Assembly: GCF_020176955.2 (NCBI RefSeq)
Contig: NZ_JAIUCZ020000010.1
Location: forward strand, 186,001 to 250,000
DNA: 64,000 nt
Direction of reading: 5' to 3'
From: Nocardia sp. alder85J
GTDB taxonomy: Bacteria > Actinomycetota > Actinomycetes > Mycobacteriales > Mycobacteriaceae
Below the pieces are notes generated by a model, which worked only from the letters and a program-made list of their open reading frames with translations, was not told the DNA's origin and did no database searches. The stretch's first letter is position 1; each line of letters starts with the position of its first letter. The translations under genes and the position numbers were made by a program. This document shows positions 17,374 to 26,840 of the stretch, in pieces.

Positions 17374-17940
17374 TCACCCGGGGTTCGCGGGCCGATCTCG
17401 GAGATAGCGGGTGAGCGTCTCGCGAACACCGGGTTGCCGTTGCCCGGCCTGGAGTTCGAGCAGTGCGGCCTCGGCGACCAGACCGACCCACAACCGCGCG
17501 GCATCGTGGGGATGCGGCCAGCCGAGGGCGGCGAAATCCGGCTCGCCCACCGCGGCGCTGCGGGCATTGCGGAGGGCCGCCTCGTCCGCGACGAGCGGTT
17601 CGGCGCGCGCCTCCAGCAGCAGCGCCTTCACCCCGCGGTCGCGCAGGCAGGCGTCCAGATAGGCCGTCGTCCCGGCCAGCAGCCGGTCGTATCCGGGGTC
17701 GTGACCGGCCATGGCCGTCGCGATGACGGTCTCGAGCCGATCGTGGAATTCGCGGTGCAGGGCCAGCAGATAGCCCGCGCGGGAGCCGAAGTGGTGGAAG
17801 AACGTGCCCTTGGCGACACCGAGCTCCTCGACCAGGGCGTTCACGCTGAGCCCGGCCAGTCCGACGCGCTCGGCCAGGCGCAGGCCGCTGTCGATCAGCG
17901 CCGACCTGGTGCGCGCGGCGGCGTCCTGCCTGAGATTCAT
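17374..17940 (-). CDS. TetR-family regulator divergent from an alpha/beta hydrolase
   Basis: 188 residues from ATG 17940. N-terminal helix-turn-helix: RTRSALIDSGLRLAERVGL, then SVNALVEELGVAKGTFFHHF. The rest is a helical ligand domain of unknown specificity. Between this gene and the hydrolase lies a 35-bp perfect palindrome built from two GACCGATCGGTC sites, a sequence type often bound by TetR proteins. It therefore very probably represses itself and the hydrolase. Confidence 0.88.
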   Translation of the reverse strand: MNLRQDAAARTRSALIDSGLRLAERVGLAGLSVNALVEELGVAKGTFFHHFGSRAGYLLALHREFHDRLETVIATAMAGHDPGYDRLLAGTTAYLDACLRDRGVKALLLEARAEPLVADEAALRNARSAAVGEPDFAALGWPHPHDAARLWVGLVAEAALLELQAGQRQPGVRETLTRYLRDRPANPG

Positions 17941-18027
17941 CGGCCGTGCCTCTCCGGGAACCGATGCGGCCCCGCGTGATCCGGTGCCCTTGTGTGCCCG
18001 TCGCGCCGACGATAGCATTCCAGTTGA

Positions 18028-18062
18028 CCGACCGATCGGTCATTGAATGACCGATCGGTCGG
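18028..18062. promoter_or_regulatory. double palindromic TetR operator
   Basis: Arms of 17 bp (18028-18044 and 18046-18062) are perfect inverted repeats around G18045. Each arm contains the self-complementary GACCGATCGGTC (18030-18041 and 18049-18060), whose centres are 19 bp apart. Two repressor dimers could bind side by side. It sits in the 148-bp divergent region between the TetR and hydrolase genes. Confidence 0.85.
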
Positions 18063-18088
18063 CATACGACCAAACGAGGGGACGGCCG

Positions 18089-18901
18089 ATGCGCACAGTG
18101 CGGACATCGATGGGTGAGGTGGCCTACGAGGAGACCGGCGACGGGCCGCCGGTGTTCCTGCTCCACGCGAATGCCCACGACCACCACGACTTCGACGCCA
18201 TCGTCCCCGGGCTCGCGCGGGAGCACCGGGTGATCGCGGTCGACTGGCCGGGGCACGGCGCCTCCGCCCCGAATCCGGACGTCACCGCGACGGGGCTGGC
18301 CGACGCGCTCGCCGAACTCGTCGCCGCCCTGACGCCGGAACCGGCGGTGTTCATCGGCAATTCGGTCGGCGGCTTCGCGGCGGCGCGCCTCGCGATCGAG
18401 GATCCGTCGCGCGTCGCGGGCCTGGTGCTGGTCGACACCGGCGGGTTCGTGCGGCGAACCCTGTTCACCCGTGCGTACTGCCGGGCCTACGCGTTCGCGG
18501 CACGACCGCTCTCCGGATGGTTGCTGCCGCGGATCGTGCGCGCCTACACGAAGCCGCGCAGTGCGAACGATCATGCCGTCGTCGACCGGGCCGCCCGCTT
18601 CCTCGGCACCGTGTCCGGCCGTGCGACCTACGTCGCGCTGTGGCGCAGCTTCGGCGACCCGGGCTACGACCTCACCGGTCGCGCCGACCGGATCACGGCG
18701 CCGACGCTGGTCGTGTGGGGCCGCCGCGATCCGGTCGCACCCCTGTTCATCGGCCGCGCGACGAGCCGGTGCATCCCGGGCGCCCGGCTGGAGGTGCTGG
18801 ACACCGGGCACATGCCCTTCTCGTCGGCCCCCGACGAGTTCCTGGACCTCGTCACGCCGTTCGTGCGGTCCGCCCTCGATCGGCGGCCCCGGCGCGCGTG
18901 A
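18089..18901 (+). CDS. alpha/beta-hydrolase
   Basis: About 270 residues from ATG 18089 (GAGGGGAC upstream); an ATG at 18047 would lie inside the operator. The fold is clear: LLHANAHDHHDF after strand 3, the nucleophile elbow GNSVGGFAA with Ser, VWGRRDPVAP carrying a probable acid Asp, and DTGHMPFSSAP with the catalytic His. The substrate is unknown. Control by the divergent TetR protein through the shared operator suggests induction by a small lipophilic or aromatic compound (inference). Confidence 0.85.
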   Translation: MRTVRTSMGEVAYEETGDGPPVFLLHANAHDHHDFDAIVPGLAREHRVIAVDWPGHGASAPNPDVTATGLADALAELVAALTPEPAVFIGNSVGGFAAARLAIEDPSRVAGLVLVDTGGFVRRTLFTRAYCRAYAFAARPLSGWLLPRIVRAYTKPRSANDHAVVDRAARFLGTVSGRATYVALWRSFGDPGYDLTGRADRITAPTLVVWGRRDPVAPLFIGRATSRCIPGARLEVLDTGHMPFSSAPDEFLDLVTPFVRSALDRRPRRA

Positions 18902-18908
18902 CCCGGCC

Positions 18909-20618
18909 TCACAGCCCGGTGCAGAACGCCCTGATTCCGGAAAGTCGCCGCATCGCAAGCTCTTTCGACTCGGCCAGCGCGGACCTGTCCGAAACCTGCT
19001 GCACCACTTCGGCATAGCACTTCAGTTTCGGCTCGGTGCCGGACGGGCGGATCACCAGCCGCAGCGACGGGCCCTCGAATATCAGTGCGTCCGTGCGCAT
19101 CCGGCCACGAACGGCCGCCAGATCGGTGTACCGCACCGGAACTCCGGCAATCGTCTCCGGCGGCGCGTCCCGCAATCGGCCGACCACGGCCGCGGCCGCC
19201 TCCTGATCCGCGAGCCGCAGCGAGATCTGATCGCCCGCGTGCACACCGAATTCGACGGCGTAGTCGTCGAGCACATCGAGTAGCGTGCGGCCCGCCGCGG
19301 CCAGCCGGGCCACCAGATCGGCCGCCGCGACCGCCGCCGAGATGCCGTCCTTGTCGCGCACCGCCGCCGGATCCACGCAGTGCCCGATCGCCTCCTCGTA
19401 GGCGTAGACCAGCCCGGCGCCCGCCCGCGCGAGCCACTTGAAACCGGTCAGCGTCTCGGCATACCGCGCCCCCCGGGCCGCGGCGAGCGCGCTCAGCAGT
19501 CGCGAGGACACGATGGTGGTCGCGACCAGCGAATCCGGCGCCGCCGCGCGCAGCACGTACTCCGCCAGTAGCACCCCCGTCTCGTCCCCACGCAACATCC
19601 GCCAGCCGTCCGGCCCCGGCACCCCGACCGCACACCGATCGGCGTCCGGATCGAGCGCGATCGCGACATCCGCCCCGACCTGCGCGGCGAGCGCCAGCAG
19701 CAGATCCGCGGCCCCCGGCTCCTCCGGATTCGGGAACGGCACGGTGGGGAAATCCGGATCCGGCGCGAACTGCTTCTCGACCACGTGCACATCACCGAAT
19801 CCGGCCGCCCGCAATGCGGCGACCGCGAGTTCCCCGCCCACCCCGTGCATCGGCGTCAGCGCGATCCGCAACCCCGCCCGCGCCACGGCCTTCCGCACGA
19901 CGGAGCCCACCGCATCCGGCCCGGCGCCACCGTGGCGAATTCCGGCGTCGGCAGTGCCGGGCTCCGTGCCACCCGCATCCGATCCGATGCCGCCACCGGT
20001 GGCCGGCCCGGCTCCACGAGCGGTATCCTCCGTACCCGGCGTGTCGCCGGGCCCGCCGATCCGTTGCGGCACTTCGGCGACGCGCGCCAGATACCGGCGG
20101 ACCAGTTCCTCGCCGATCTCGGTGACCGGCGTCGTCGCGGGCAGTTCCGCGATCGTGGGGGAGGGTGCGGCGGCCGTCGGGTCGGCCCGTGCGACCGGGT
20201 CGCGCACCGCGTCGATGCACACCTCGATCTCCTGGTCCGCGGGCGGGATCAGCTGGGTGCCGCCGTCCAGGTACACCTTGTAGCCGTTGTCGACCGCCGG
20301 ATTGTGCGATGCGGTGATCTGCACGCCCGCAACGGCTTTCAATTCGCGGACGGCGAAGGCCAGCACCGGTGTCGGCAGTGGCCGCGGCAGCGGCAGCACC
20401 GTGAAGCCCGCCGCCGCGAAGACTTCCGCCGTCACCGCCGCGAATTCCTCGGAGCCGTGCCGCGAGTCGCGCCCGACGACCACCAGACCGCCGCCCAGGC
20501 ACCGATCACGCAGCCACTGCGCCAGCCCGGCGCTCGCCCGCGTCACGGTCTCGACGTTCATGCCGTCCGGCCCGTCCTGCAACGGCCCGCGCAGCCCGGC
20601 GGTCCCGAATCGCAGCAT
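18909..20618 (-). CDS. pmmB: phosphomannomutase/phosphoglucomutase
   Basis: 569 residues of the alpha-D-phosphohexomutase superfamily, interconverting hexose 1- and 6-phosphates for glycan precursors. The phosphoserine is Ser104 in GVQITASHNP. The metal loop DPDADR lies near residue 336, and the sugar and phosphate loops (YAEVV end, RPSGTEPKLK) are at the C terminus. Unusual: residues ~187-240 form a Gly/Thr/Asp-rich low-complexity insertion in a surface region where such enzymes usually have none. It converges on the hydrolase with a 7-base gap. Confidence 0.9.
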   Translation of the reverse strand: MLRFGTAGLRGPLQDGPDGMNVETVTRASAGLAQWLRDRCLGGGLVVVGRDSRHGSEEFAAVTAEVFAAAGFTVLPLPRPLPTPVLAFAVRELKAVAGVQITASHNPAVDNGYKVYLDGGTQLIPPADQEIEVCIDAVRDPVARADPTAAAPSPTIAELPATTPVTEIGEELVRRYLARVAEVPQRIGGPGDTPGTEDTARGAGPATGGGIGSDAGGTEPGTADAGIRHGGAGPDAVGSVVRKAVARAGLRIALTPMHGVGGELAVAALRAAGFGDVHVVEKQFAPDPDFPTVPFPNPEEPGAADLLLALAAQVGADVAIALDPDADRCAVGVPGPDGWRMLRGDETGVLLAEYVLRAAAPDSLVATTIVSSRLLSALAAARGARYAETLTGFKWLARAGAGLVYAYEEAIGHCVDPAAVRDKDGISAAVAAADLVARLAAAGRTLLDVLDDYAVEFGVHAGDQISLRLADQEAAAAVVGRLRDAPPETIAGVPVRYTDLAAVRGRMRTDALIFEGPSLRLVIRPSGTEPKLKCYAEVVQQVSDRSALAESKELAMRRLSGIRAFCTGL

Positions 20619-21332
20619 CGATCATCCCTTTCTTCCCGGCGGCCCAGCGTGCGCCGCGTGTGACCGGTCCTCGGTACCGGCCCGGAGCACGCCGCGATCG
20701 CCGCCGGCCGTGCTCCGGCCCCCGGGGAATCCCGGCCGTCCTGATCCTGTGGCAGCCGACGGCATCGGCGCGCCGGATCGCACAGCGGGCGAGCCCGTCC
20801 GCCGTGCATCGGCCCGTTGCCACCGGGTGTGCGCTTGTCCGGCAAGGGCATTCGCCGACCCGGAACCGGTCGCGCAGCTGTGCCGCAGTTGCGGTTCGGT
20901 CCCGTCGTCGACGACCGGCGGCAGTCGGGCCCCGGTGCGGTGGTGTGTCACCGAAATGAACCGAGGCAGTTGATATGTCTCGCACCGAGTCGCGGGCCGA
21001 ATCACCCGGGCCGACGACTGGAACCGCTGCCGGCCGCGAATGACGGCCGATCGCGGTTGCCGGTCCGGGTTCGCGACGCCTCGGGAAACAGCCGCGGCGG
21101 CCGGCATGTTCGCCACGTCGATCACGCAGGGGTAGTTCTCGTTTCGCGGGTTCGGCAGGTGTGAGCCCGGGAATCGGCCCGGACGGAAGTCCGGCACGGG
21201 ATATGGTCCGGGGCCGACGATCCGGTCGATCCGCCGATTCGACTGGCGCACAGCCGATTCGGGGAACGGCTCGCACCCGCACCCCGCTGCCGTGGATCGA
21301 GGCGGTGGTTCGCAGGGCGGCCGTCCGCATGC
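20619..21332. other. 714-bp gap between deoD and pmmB without a convincing gene
   Basis: In mycobacteria these two genes are neighbours. Open frames here are Arg/Pro-rich and lack a ribosome site, a family match or a typical protein composition, on both strands. The only structure noted is a 10-bp inverted repeat (CCGGAGCACG at 20682-20691 with CGTGCTCCGG at 20709-20718). This could be decayed sequence or an unrecognised RNA. Confidence 0.4.
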
Positions 21333-22112
21333 CTAGAGCCGCTCGAGCACTCCGCGCAGCAGTTTTCCGAGGCGGGGGGCGGCGGCGTGGCCCTCGGCGA
21401 GGACTTCGGCGTGCGACAGGTGCGCGCCGGTGACCCCGGCGGCGAGATTGGTGACCAGGGAGATGCCCAGGACCCGGACGCCGAGGGCGCGGCAGGCGAT
21501 GACCTCCAGCACGGTCGACATGCCGACGAGGTCCGCGCCGACGGTGGCGAGCATGCGGATCTCGGCCGGGGTCTCGTACTGCGGTCCGGTCAGCCCCGCG
21601 TACACGCCCTCGGTCAGGCTGGGGTCGATCTCCCGTGCCAGCGAACGCAATTCGGGGTCCCAGGCGTCGACGAGGTCGACGAATTCGGCCCCGGCGAGCG
21701 GGGTGCGACCGGTCAGATTGAGGTGATCGGCGATCAGCACCGGTTCACCGACCTGCAATCCGGGGCGGATGCCACCGGCGGCGTTGGTGAGCACCACCGT
21801 CGTCGCGCCCGCCGCGATCGCGGCCCGCACACCGTGCACCACCTGGGCCGGCTCGTGGCCCTCGTACAGGTGCTGGCGGCCCATCAGCAGCAACACCGGA
21901 GTGTCGCCCACGGACACCGAATGGAGGGTGCCCTGATGCCCTTGCGCGGTGGGCGATCCGAAGCCGGGTACCTCGACCATCGGCAGCGACGTCGCCGGAT
22001 TGCCGATCTCGGCGGCAGCATCCTGCCAGCCCGATCCGAGCACCACCGCAACCCGGTGGCGCGCAACTCCCGTACGTTCGGCGATCGCCGCGGCGGCCTG
22101 TTCGGCAAGCAT
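21333..22112 (-). CDS. deoD: purine nucleoside phosphorylase
   Basis: 259 residues, trimeric PNP type; cleaves inosine and guanosine with phosphate. Motifs: VLGSGWQD (phosphate loop), GRQHLYEGH, VLTNAAGGI, the base-binding GLTGPQYETPAEIRML, GADLVGMSTVLEV and SLVTNLAAG. ATG 22112 is chosen over upstream Arg/Pro-rich frame; TATCGT lies 7 bases before it on the minus strand, fitting a leaderless start. It belongs with cdd, deoA, add and upp in nucleoside salvage. Confidence 0.94.
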   Translation of the reverse strand: MLAEQAAAAIAERTGVARHRVAVVLGSGWQDAAAEIGNPATSLPMVEVPGFGSPTAQGHQGTLHSVSVGDTPVLLLMGRQHLYEGHEPAQVVHGVRAAIAAGATTVVLTNAAGGIRPGLQVGEPVLIADHLNLTGRTPLAGAEFVDLVDAWDPELRSLAREIDPSLTEGVYAGLTGPQYETPAEIRMLATVGADLVGMSTVLEVIACRALGVRVLGISLVTNLAAGVTGAHLSHAEVLAEGHAAAPRLGKLLRGVLERL

Positions 22113-22558
22113 GCGGCCAACGATAATCCTCTGCGGCGGATACCGCCGATCCGGCCCGCGCGCGTCCCGGTCGCCCTCGTCCGCGCGCCGGTGCGGGTGG
22201 TGTCGTGGCTCCCGGCCCGATCCGCGCGTCGGTGCGGGCCGCTGCGGTGGCCGCCCGCGCGAGGGCGGCACACCGTGCGCCACCGGGCACGGTGGCGGCG
22301 TGACCGGGCATGATGCCGGGCCGGATCCGGCCGCGGCGGTGCGCAGGTACCGATCGGTGGCGGGGTGGCCGGTGGCGTCGAATCCGCTCGCCCCGGTGCC
22401 GCGGAACGCGGTGCGACGGCGGCGTGGGTGCGCACGGCGCCGCGGCTCATGGTGTTCTGTGTCACATATCCGTCCGAGGGGATGCCGGGCGCGTCGCTCC
22501 TCGGGCCGCCGCGTGCCGCCGCGCCGGATTTTCGGCCCGGACGCGGCAGGATGGTGGC
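22113..22558. other. divergent intergenic region between deoD and rnz
   Basis: 446 bp of GC-rich sequence. It must hold the promoters of both genes. Open frames crossing it have composition unlike the flanking genes. I see no further gene or repeat. Confidence 0.4.
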
Positions 22559-23464
22559 GTGCGTGAACTCGTGGTGCTGGGGACGGCCAGCCAGGTGCCG
22601 ACCCGACAGCGCAACCACAACGGTTATCTGCTGCGCTGGGACGGTGCGGGGTTGCTGTTCGATCCCGGCGAGGGCACCCAGCGGCAGATGCTCTACGCGG
22701 GCGTGTCGGTGACCGGGGTGACGGCGATCTGCCTCACGCACTTCCACGGCGATCACATCCTGGGGCTGCCGGGCGTGATCGCCCGGTTGAATCTGGATCG
22801 GGTGCAGCACCCGGTCGACGTCTGCTTTCCCGCCTCCGGCCTCGACATCTACCGGCGGCTGCGGGACGTGGTGCCCGAATTTCCGGGATTGCGCGAGCAT
22901 CGGGTCACCGGCGGCGCAATAGCGTTGCCGGACGCCACATTCGAACTGGAGGCCGTGCGGCTGTCGCATCGGGTGGACTCCTTCGGGTATCGCCTCACCG
23001 AGCCCGACGGCCGCCGCATGCTGCCGGACCGGCTGGCGGAGTTCGGCCTCGGCGGGCCGATGGTGGGCCGATTACAGCGTGAGGGCGCGGTGCAGTCCCC
23101 GGCCGGCCGGACCGTCACCCTCGACGACGTCTCGGCCGTGCGGCGGGGGCAGCGCTTCGCGTTCGTCATGGACACCCGGATGTGCGAGGGCGTCGAGGAA
23201 CTCGCCGCCGACACCGACATGCTGGTCATCGAGGCCACCTTCCTGGACGGCGAGGCGGACCTGGCCCGCGACTTCGGGCATCTGACCGCCGCCCAGGCCG
23301 CGCAGGTGGCGCAGGAGGCCGGTGTGCGCACACTGGTGCTGACCCATTTCTCCCAGCGCTACGCCGACCTGGAGGGTCATCGCGTGGAGGCGCGCAAGCA
23401 CTTCGACGGTGAACTGGTGGTCGCGGAAGACCTGATGCGGGTGCCGGTTCCGACCCGTCGGTAA
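22559..23464 (+). CDS. rnz: ribonuclease Z / metallo-beta-lactamase fold RNase
   Basis: 301 residues. The HxHxDH metal site is LTHFHGDH (His61, His63, Asp65, His66); downstream metal ligands are in FVMDTRM and LTHFSQRY near the C terminus, as in tRNase Z. It matures tRNA 3' ends or trims other RNAs. GTG 22559 begins the conserved N terminus (VRELVVLGTASQVPT) and has AGGA 7 bases upstream. The crotonase gene follows 14 bases later. Confidence 0.9.
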   Translation: MRELVVLGTASQVPTRQRNHNGYLLRWDGAGLLFDPGEGTQRQMLYAGVSVTGVTAICLTHFHGDHILGLPGVIARLNLDRVQHPVDVCFPASGLDIYRRLRDVVPEFPGLREHRVTGGAIALPDATFELEAVRLSHRVDSFGYRLTEPDGRRMLPDRLAEFGLGGPMVGRLQREGAVQSPAGRTVTLDDVSAVRRGQRFAFVMDTRMCEGVEELAADTDMLVIEATFLDGEADLARDFGHLTAAQAAQVAQEAGVRTLVLTHFSQRYADLEGHRVEARKHFDGELVVAEDLMRVPVPTRR

Positions 23465-23466
23465 CT

Positions 23467-23472
23467 TATGCT
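23467..23472 (+). promoter_or_regulatory. -10 hexamer of a probable leaderless crotonase transcript
   Basis: TATGCT ends exactly 6 bases before ATG 23479, straddling the 3' end of rnz and the short gap. Confidence 0.55.
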
Positions 23473-23478
23473 CGCGTC

Positions 23479-24183
23479 ATGCCGTATTTGGACCGTGACG
23501 GGGACGTGTTCGTGCTCTACCTCGGCAACGAGGGCCAGACCGACAGCGAGAACCGCTTCCATCCCGAGTGGATCGATCAGTTCCAGGCCCTGCTCGACGA
23601 GGTCGAGGCCTCGGAGGGACCGGCGGCGCTGGTCACGGTGTCGTCGGGCAAGTTCTACAGCAACGGGCTCGACACCGACTGGCTGTTCGGCAATGTCGAC
23701 AAGCACTACTGGTACCTGGACCGGGTGCACGCGATCTACAGCCGGCTGCTGACGTTCCCGCTGCCGACGGTCGCCGCGGTCAACGGCCACGCCTTCGGCG
23801 CCGGCGCCATGCTGGCCACCTCGCACGACTTCCGGGTGATGCGCACCGATCGTGGCTACTGGTGCCTGCCCGAGGTGCACTTGGGCATGCGGTTCACCCC
23901 GGCCATGAATTCGCTGCTGGTCGAGCGACTGCCCAATCAGGTGGCGCTGGAGGCGATGACCACCGGTCGCCGCTACACCGCCGCCGACGCCCGCGCGGCC
24001 GGCATCGTCGACGACACCGCGGACCCCGCCGACCTGCTGTCCGCCGCCGTGGCCCGCGCGGCCGCCCTCGCGGGCAACCGCAAACCCAACCTCCCGGTGA
24101 TCAAGCGCCACCTGCACGAGCGCGTCCTCGCGGGCCTGGCGGTCCCCACCACCGCCGAGAACATGGAGTTCACCGCCGGATAG
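23479..24183 (+). CDS. enoyl-CoA hydratase/isomerase family protein (crotonase fold)
   Basis: 234 residues, slightly short for the family. Oxyanion-hole segments are visible: SGKFYSNGLDTDWL and NGHAFGAGAMLATSHDFRVM. The region LPEVHLGMRF supplies one acidic residue; the second catalytic Glu of true hydratases is not evident, which favours an isomerase-like or other crotonase activity. The C-terminal domain is a helical trimerisation module. It may be read from its own leaderless promoter or from rnz. Confidence 0.8.
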   Translation: MPYLDRDGDVFVLYLGNEGQTDSENRFHPEWIDQFQALLDEVEASEGPAALVTVSSGKFYSNGLDTDWLFGNVDKHYWYLDRVHAIYSRLLTFPLPTVAAVNGHAFGAGAMLATSHDFRVMRTDRGYWCLPEVHLGMRFTPAMNSLLVERLPNQVALEAMTTGRRYTAADARAAGIVDDTADPADLLSAAVARAAALAGNRKPNLPVIKRHLHERVLAGLAVPTTAENMEFTAG

Positions 24184-24225
24184 CCCACCGGGCGCGGCGG
24201 CGGCCGCAGTGCAACACTGGGTGCC

Positions 24226-25467
24226 ATGCCGCAGGAGCACAGTGGTCAGGGCACGGAGGCGGTGCGTCCGGCCGATCCGCGGCTGACCGCGCGGTCCGAT
24301 GCCGTCGTCGCCGCGGTGGCCGACGAGTTGATCGGCCTGTCCCACGCCATCCATGCCGAGCCGGAGCTGGCCTTCGGTGAAACACGCAGTGTCGCAAAGA
24401 CTCTCGCCCCGCTGCGGGCGCGCGGGTTCGTGGTCGAGACGCCGGTGGCCGAGCTGCCGACGGCGTTCACCGCCACCTACGGCAGCGGTGAGCTGGTCGT
24501 CGGGCTGTGCGCGGAATACGACGCGCTGCCCGAGATCGGACATGCCTGCGGGCACAACATCATCGCGGCGGCCGCGGTCGGCGCGGCGCTCGGTCTGGCG
24601 GAGGTGGCCGACGCGTGCGGGATCACGGTCACCGTGTACGGCACCCCGGCGGAGGAGAGCGGCGGCGGCAAGGTGCTCATGCTGGAGCGCGGCGTCTTCG
24701 ATCCGGCGGCGCTGGTGATGATGGTGCACCCCGGCCCGCTCGATATCGTGGGCGCTCGTTCGCTGGCCCTGGCCGACATATCGGTGACATATCGCGGCCG
24801 GGAGGCGCACGCCAGCGCCGCCCCCGAACACGGTCGCAACGCCGGTGACGCGGCCACCATCGCGCAGGTCGCCCTCGGCTTGCTGCGACAACATCTCCGG
24901 CCCGGACAGCAACTGCACGGTATAGTTGCATCGGGCGGCGTGGCCCCCAACATAGTGCCCGGACATGCGGAACTGCTGTACTATCTACGGGCAGGCGACT
25001 CCGCAGCTCTCGACGATCTGATGCAACGCGCGTCGGCCTGCTTCGAGGCGGGAGCACTGGCTACCGGATGCACCCACGAAATCCGGCCGCTGGCACCTCC
25101 ATATACCGAGCTCACGCCCGATCCGGCGCTACTGTTTGCCTATCGCGAGCAAATTCTCGGCACCGGCCGGGTACCGCTCGCCGAGGCGATCGCGGCCACG
25201 CGGCCCCTGGGCAGTACCGATATGGGAAACGTCACCAACGTGATTCCGGGCATCCACCCGGTCATCGGGATCGATGCCGGTGGCGCGGTGACACACCAGC
25301 CCGAATTCGCGGCCGCGTGCGTGACCGCCTCCGCGGACCTCGCGGTACTCGACGGAGCCGCCGCGCTGGCCCGTACCGCGATCCAGGTCGTGGGCGATCA
25401 ATTACACAGAGACAGGCTGTCGGAACACAGAATTCGCAGAACATCGCGACAGGAGGAACGTCGGTGA
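24226..25467 (+). CDS. amiB1: M20 family amidohydrolase/peptidase (AmiB1-like)
   Basis: 413 residues. Metal-site segments of the M20D aminoacylase/carboxypeptidase group are present: LCAEYDALPEIGHACGHN, PAEESGGGKV and, near the C terminus, GSTDMGNV. The inserted dimerisation domain spans ~190-310. It hydrolyses amide bonds of N-acyl amino acids or related compounds; the substrate is unknown. The last ~25 residues are basic and polar. The stop overlaps the GTG start of the next M20 gene (GTGA), as in the mycobacterial amiB1-amiA1 pair. Confidence 0.85.
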   Translation: MPQEHSGQGTEAVRPADPRLTARSDAVVAAVADELIGLSHAIHAEPELAFGETRSVAKTLAPLRARGFVVETPVAELPTAFTATYGSGELVVGLCAEYDALPEIGHACGHNIIAAAAVGAALGLAEVADACGITVTVYGTPAEESGGGKVLMLERGVFDPAALVMMVHPGPLDIVGARSLALADISVTYRGREAHASAAPEHGRNAGDAATIAQVALGLLRQHLRPGQQLHGIVASGGVAPNIVPGHAELLYYLRAGDSAALDDLMQRASACFEAGALATGCTHEIRPLAPPYTELTPDPALLFAYREQILGTGRVPLAEAIAATRPLGSTDMGNVTNVIPGIHPVIGIDAGGAVTHQPEFAAACVTASADLAVLDGAAALARTAIQVVGDQLHRDRLSEHRIRRTSRQEERR

Positions 25468-26648
25468 GCACAAGTGGCCGGTCCGTCCGGACCGGCACGG
25501 ACGCAGTGGAAGCGTGGCTGAGCGAGCACTCGGAGGATCTGATCGGCTGGCGGCGGCATCTGCACGCCAATCCCGAGCTGTCCCGGACCGAATTCGCCAC
25601 CACCGAATTCATCGCGACCTGGCTGGTCAAGGCCGGCCTCGAGCCGCGCAAACTGCCCAGCGGCACCGGCTTACTCTGTGACATCGGTCCCGACACCCCG
25701 CGCATCGGCCTGCGTGCCGATATGGACGCCCTGCCCCTGCAGGAGTACACCGGCCTGCCCTTCGCCTCCGCCGTGCCGGGCGTGTCGCACGCCTGTGGGC
25801 ACGACGCCCACACCGCGATCCTGCTCGGCACCGCGCTGGCGCTGGCCGAGATGCCGGAGTTGCCGGTCGGTGTGCGACTGGTCTTCCAGCACGCCGAGGA
25901 GGTCATGCCCGGCGGCGCCATCGACATGGTCGCCGCGGGTGCGATGTCGGGCGTGTCGCGGGCGTTCGCGCTGCACTGCGATCCGCGCCTGGAGGTCGGC
26001 CGGGTGGGCCTGCGGGTCGGCGCCATCACCTCGGCCGCCGACACGGTCGAACTGGTGCTCGACTCGCCGGGCGGCCACACCTCGCGCCCGCACCTGACCA
26101 GCGATCTGGTGTACGCGATCGGCACCGTCATCACCGGCCTGCCGGGCATGCTCAGCCGCCGCGTCGATCCGCGGACCAGCACCGTGATGGTCTGGGGTGC
26201 GGTGTCGGCGGGCAAGGCGCCCAACGCGATTCCGCAGACCGGCATGCTGACCGGCACCGTCCGCACCGGCGACCACACCACCTGGGCGCTGCTGGAGCCG
26301 CTGGTCCGGGAGATCGTGGAGGGCCTGCTGGCTCCGACCGGCGTGCGCTACCAGCTCAACTACAAGCGGGGCGTCCCGCCGGTGGTCAACGACGAGCACG
26401 CGGTGCGGATGTTCGAGGAGGCCGTGCGCGTGCTCGGCCCCGACGCGCTGGCCGACACCGCCCAGTCCGGCGGCGGCGAGGATTTCTCCTGGTACCTGGA
26501 GGAGGCGCCCGGCGCGATGGCCCGGCTGGGGGTCTGGTCCGGTCAGGGCGAACAGCTGGACCTGCACCAGCCGACCTTCGACATCGACGAACGCGCACTG
26601 GGCGTGGGTGTGCGGGTGCTGTCGAATCTGGTGTTGCAGGCGCGCTAG
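25464..26648 (+). CDS. amiA1: M20 family amidohydrolase/peptidase (AmiA1-like)
   Basis: 394 residues from GTG 25464, which has AGGAGG 7 bases upstream and overlaps the preceding stop. Metal-binding segments: GLRADMDALPLQE, SHACGHDAHTA, FQHAEEVMPGGA, HCDP, and C-terminal SGGGEDFSWYL. This is the pattern of N-acyl-amino-acid amidohydrolases (hippurate hydrolase, IAA-amino acid hydrolase type). It is a paralogue of the preceding gene and probably arose by tandem duplication. A terminator follows 15 bases after the stop. Confidence 0.87.
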   Translation: MSTSGRSVRTGTDAVEAWLSEHSEDLIGWRRHLHANPELSRTEFATTEFIATWLVKAGLEPRKLPSGTGLLCDIGPDTPRIGLRADMDALPLQEYTGLPFASAVPGVSHACGHDAHTAILLGTALALAEMPELPVGVRLVFQHAEEVMPGGAIDMVAAGAMSGVSRAFALHCDPRLEVGRVGLRVGAITSAADTVELVLDSPGGHTSRPHLTSDLVYAIGTVITGLPGMLSRRVDPRTSTVMVWGAVSAGKAPNAIPQTGMLTGTVRTGDHTTWALLEPLVREIVEGLLAPTGVRYQLNYKRGVPPVVNDEHAVRMFEEAVRVLGPDALADTAQSGGGEDFSWYLEEAPGAMARLGVWSGQGEQLDLHQPTFDIDERALGVGVRVLSNLVLQAR

Positions 26649-26663
26649 TCACACGGAGATACG

Positions 26664-26689
26664 CGGCCCGGGTGCGTGCATCCGGGCCG
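26664..26689 (+). terminator. terminator of the amiB1-amiA1 unit
   Basis: CGGCCCGG at 26664-26671 pairs with CCGGGCCG at 26682-26689, extended by three further pairs including one G-T, around a CGTG loop. TTCTCT follows on the plus strand. Confidence 0.7.
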
Positions 26690-26840
26690 TTCTCTGTCGC
26701 ACCGGCCGCCCGCACGCTGCGCGGGAGTCGGCCACCACCCCGGGTCGGTTACCGCGCGCGGCTGCGAGCCACGCGTAGGGCTGCCCGGTCCGGACCGGCG
26801 CATCCGGTCGAGCCGGACCACAGGGGCCCGGCCCGCCGGA

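Noticed and set aside
20506..21330. 274-codon minus-strand frame in the deoD-pmmB gap
   Set aside because: Arg/Pro-rich, overlaps the pmmB start, no family or ribosome site.
25068..25463. N-terminal extension of AmiA1 inside amiB1
   Set aside because: GTG 25464 with AGGAGG and the GTGA overlap is a clear coupled start; the extension is out-of-frame amiB1 sequence.
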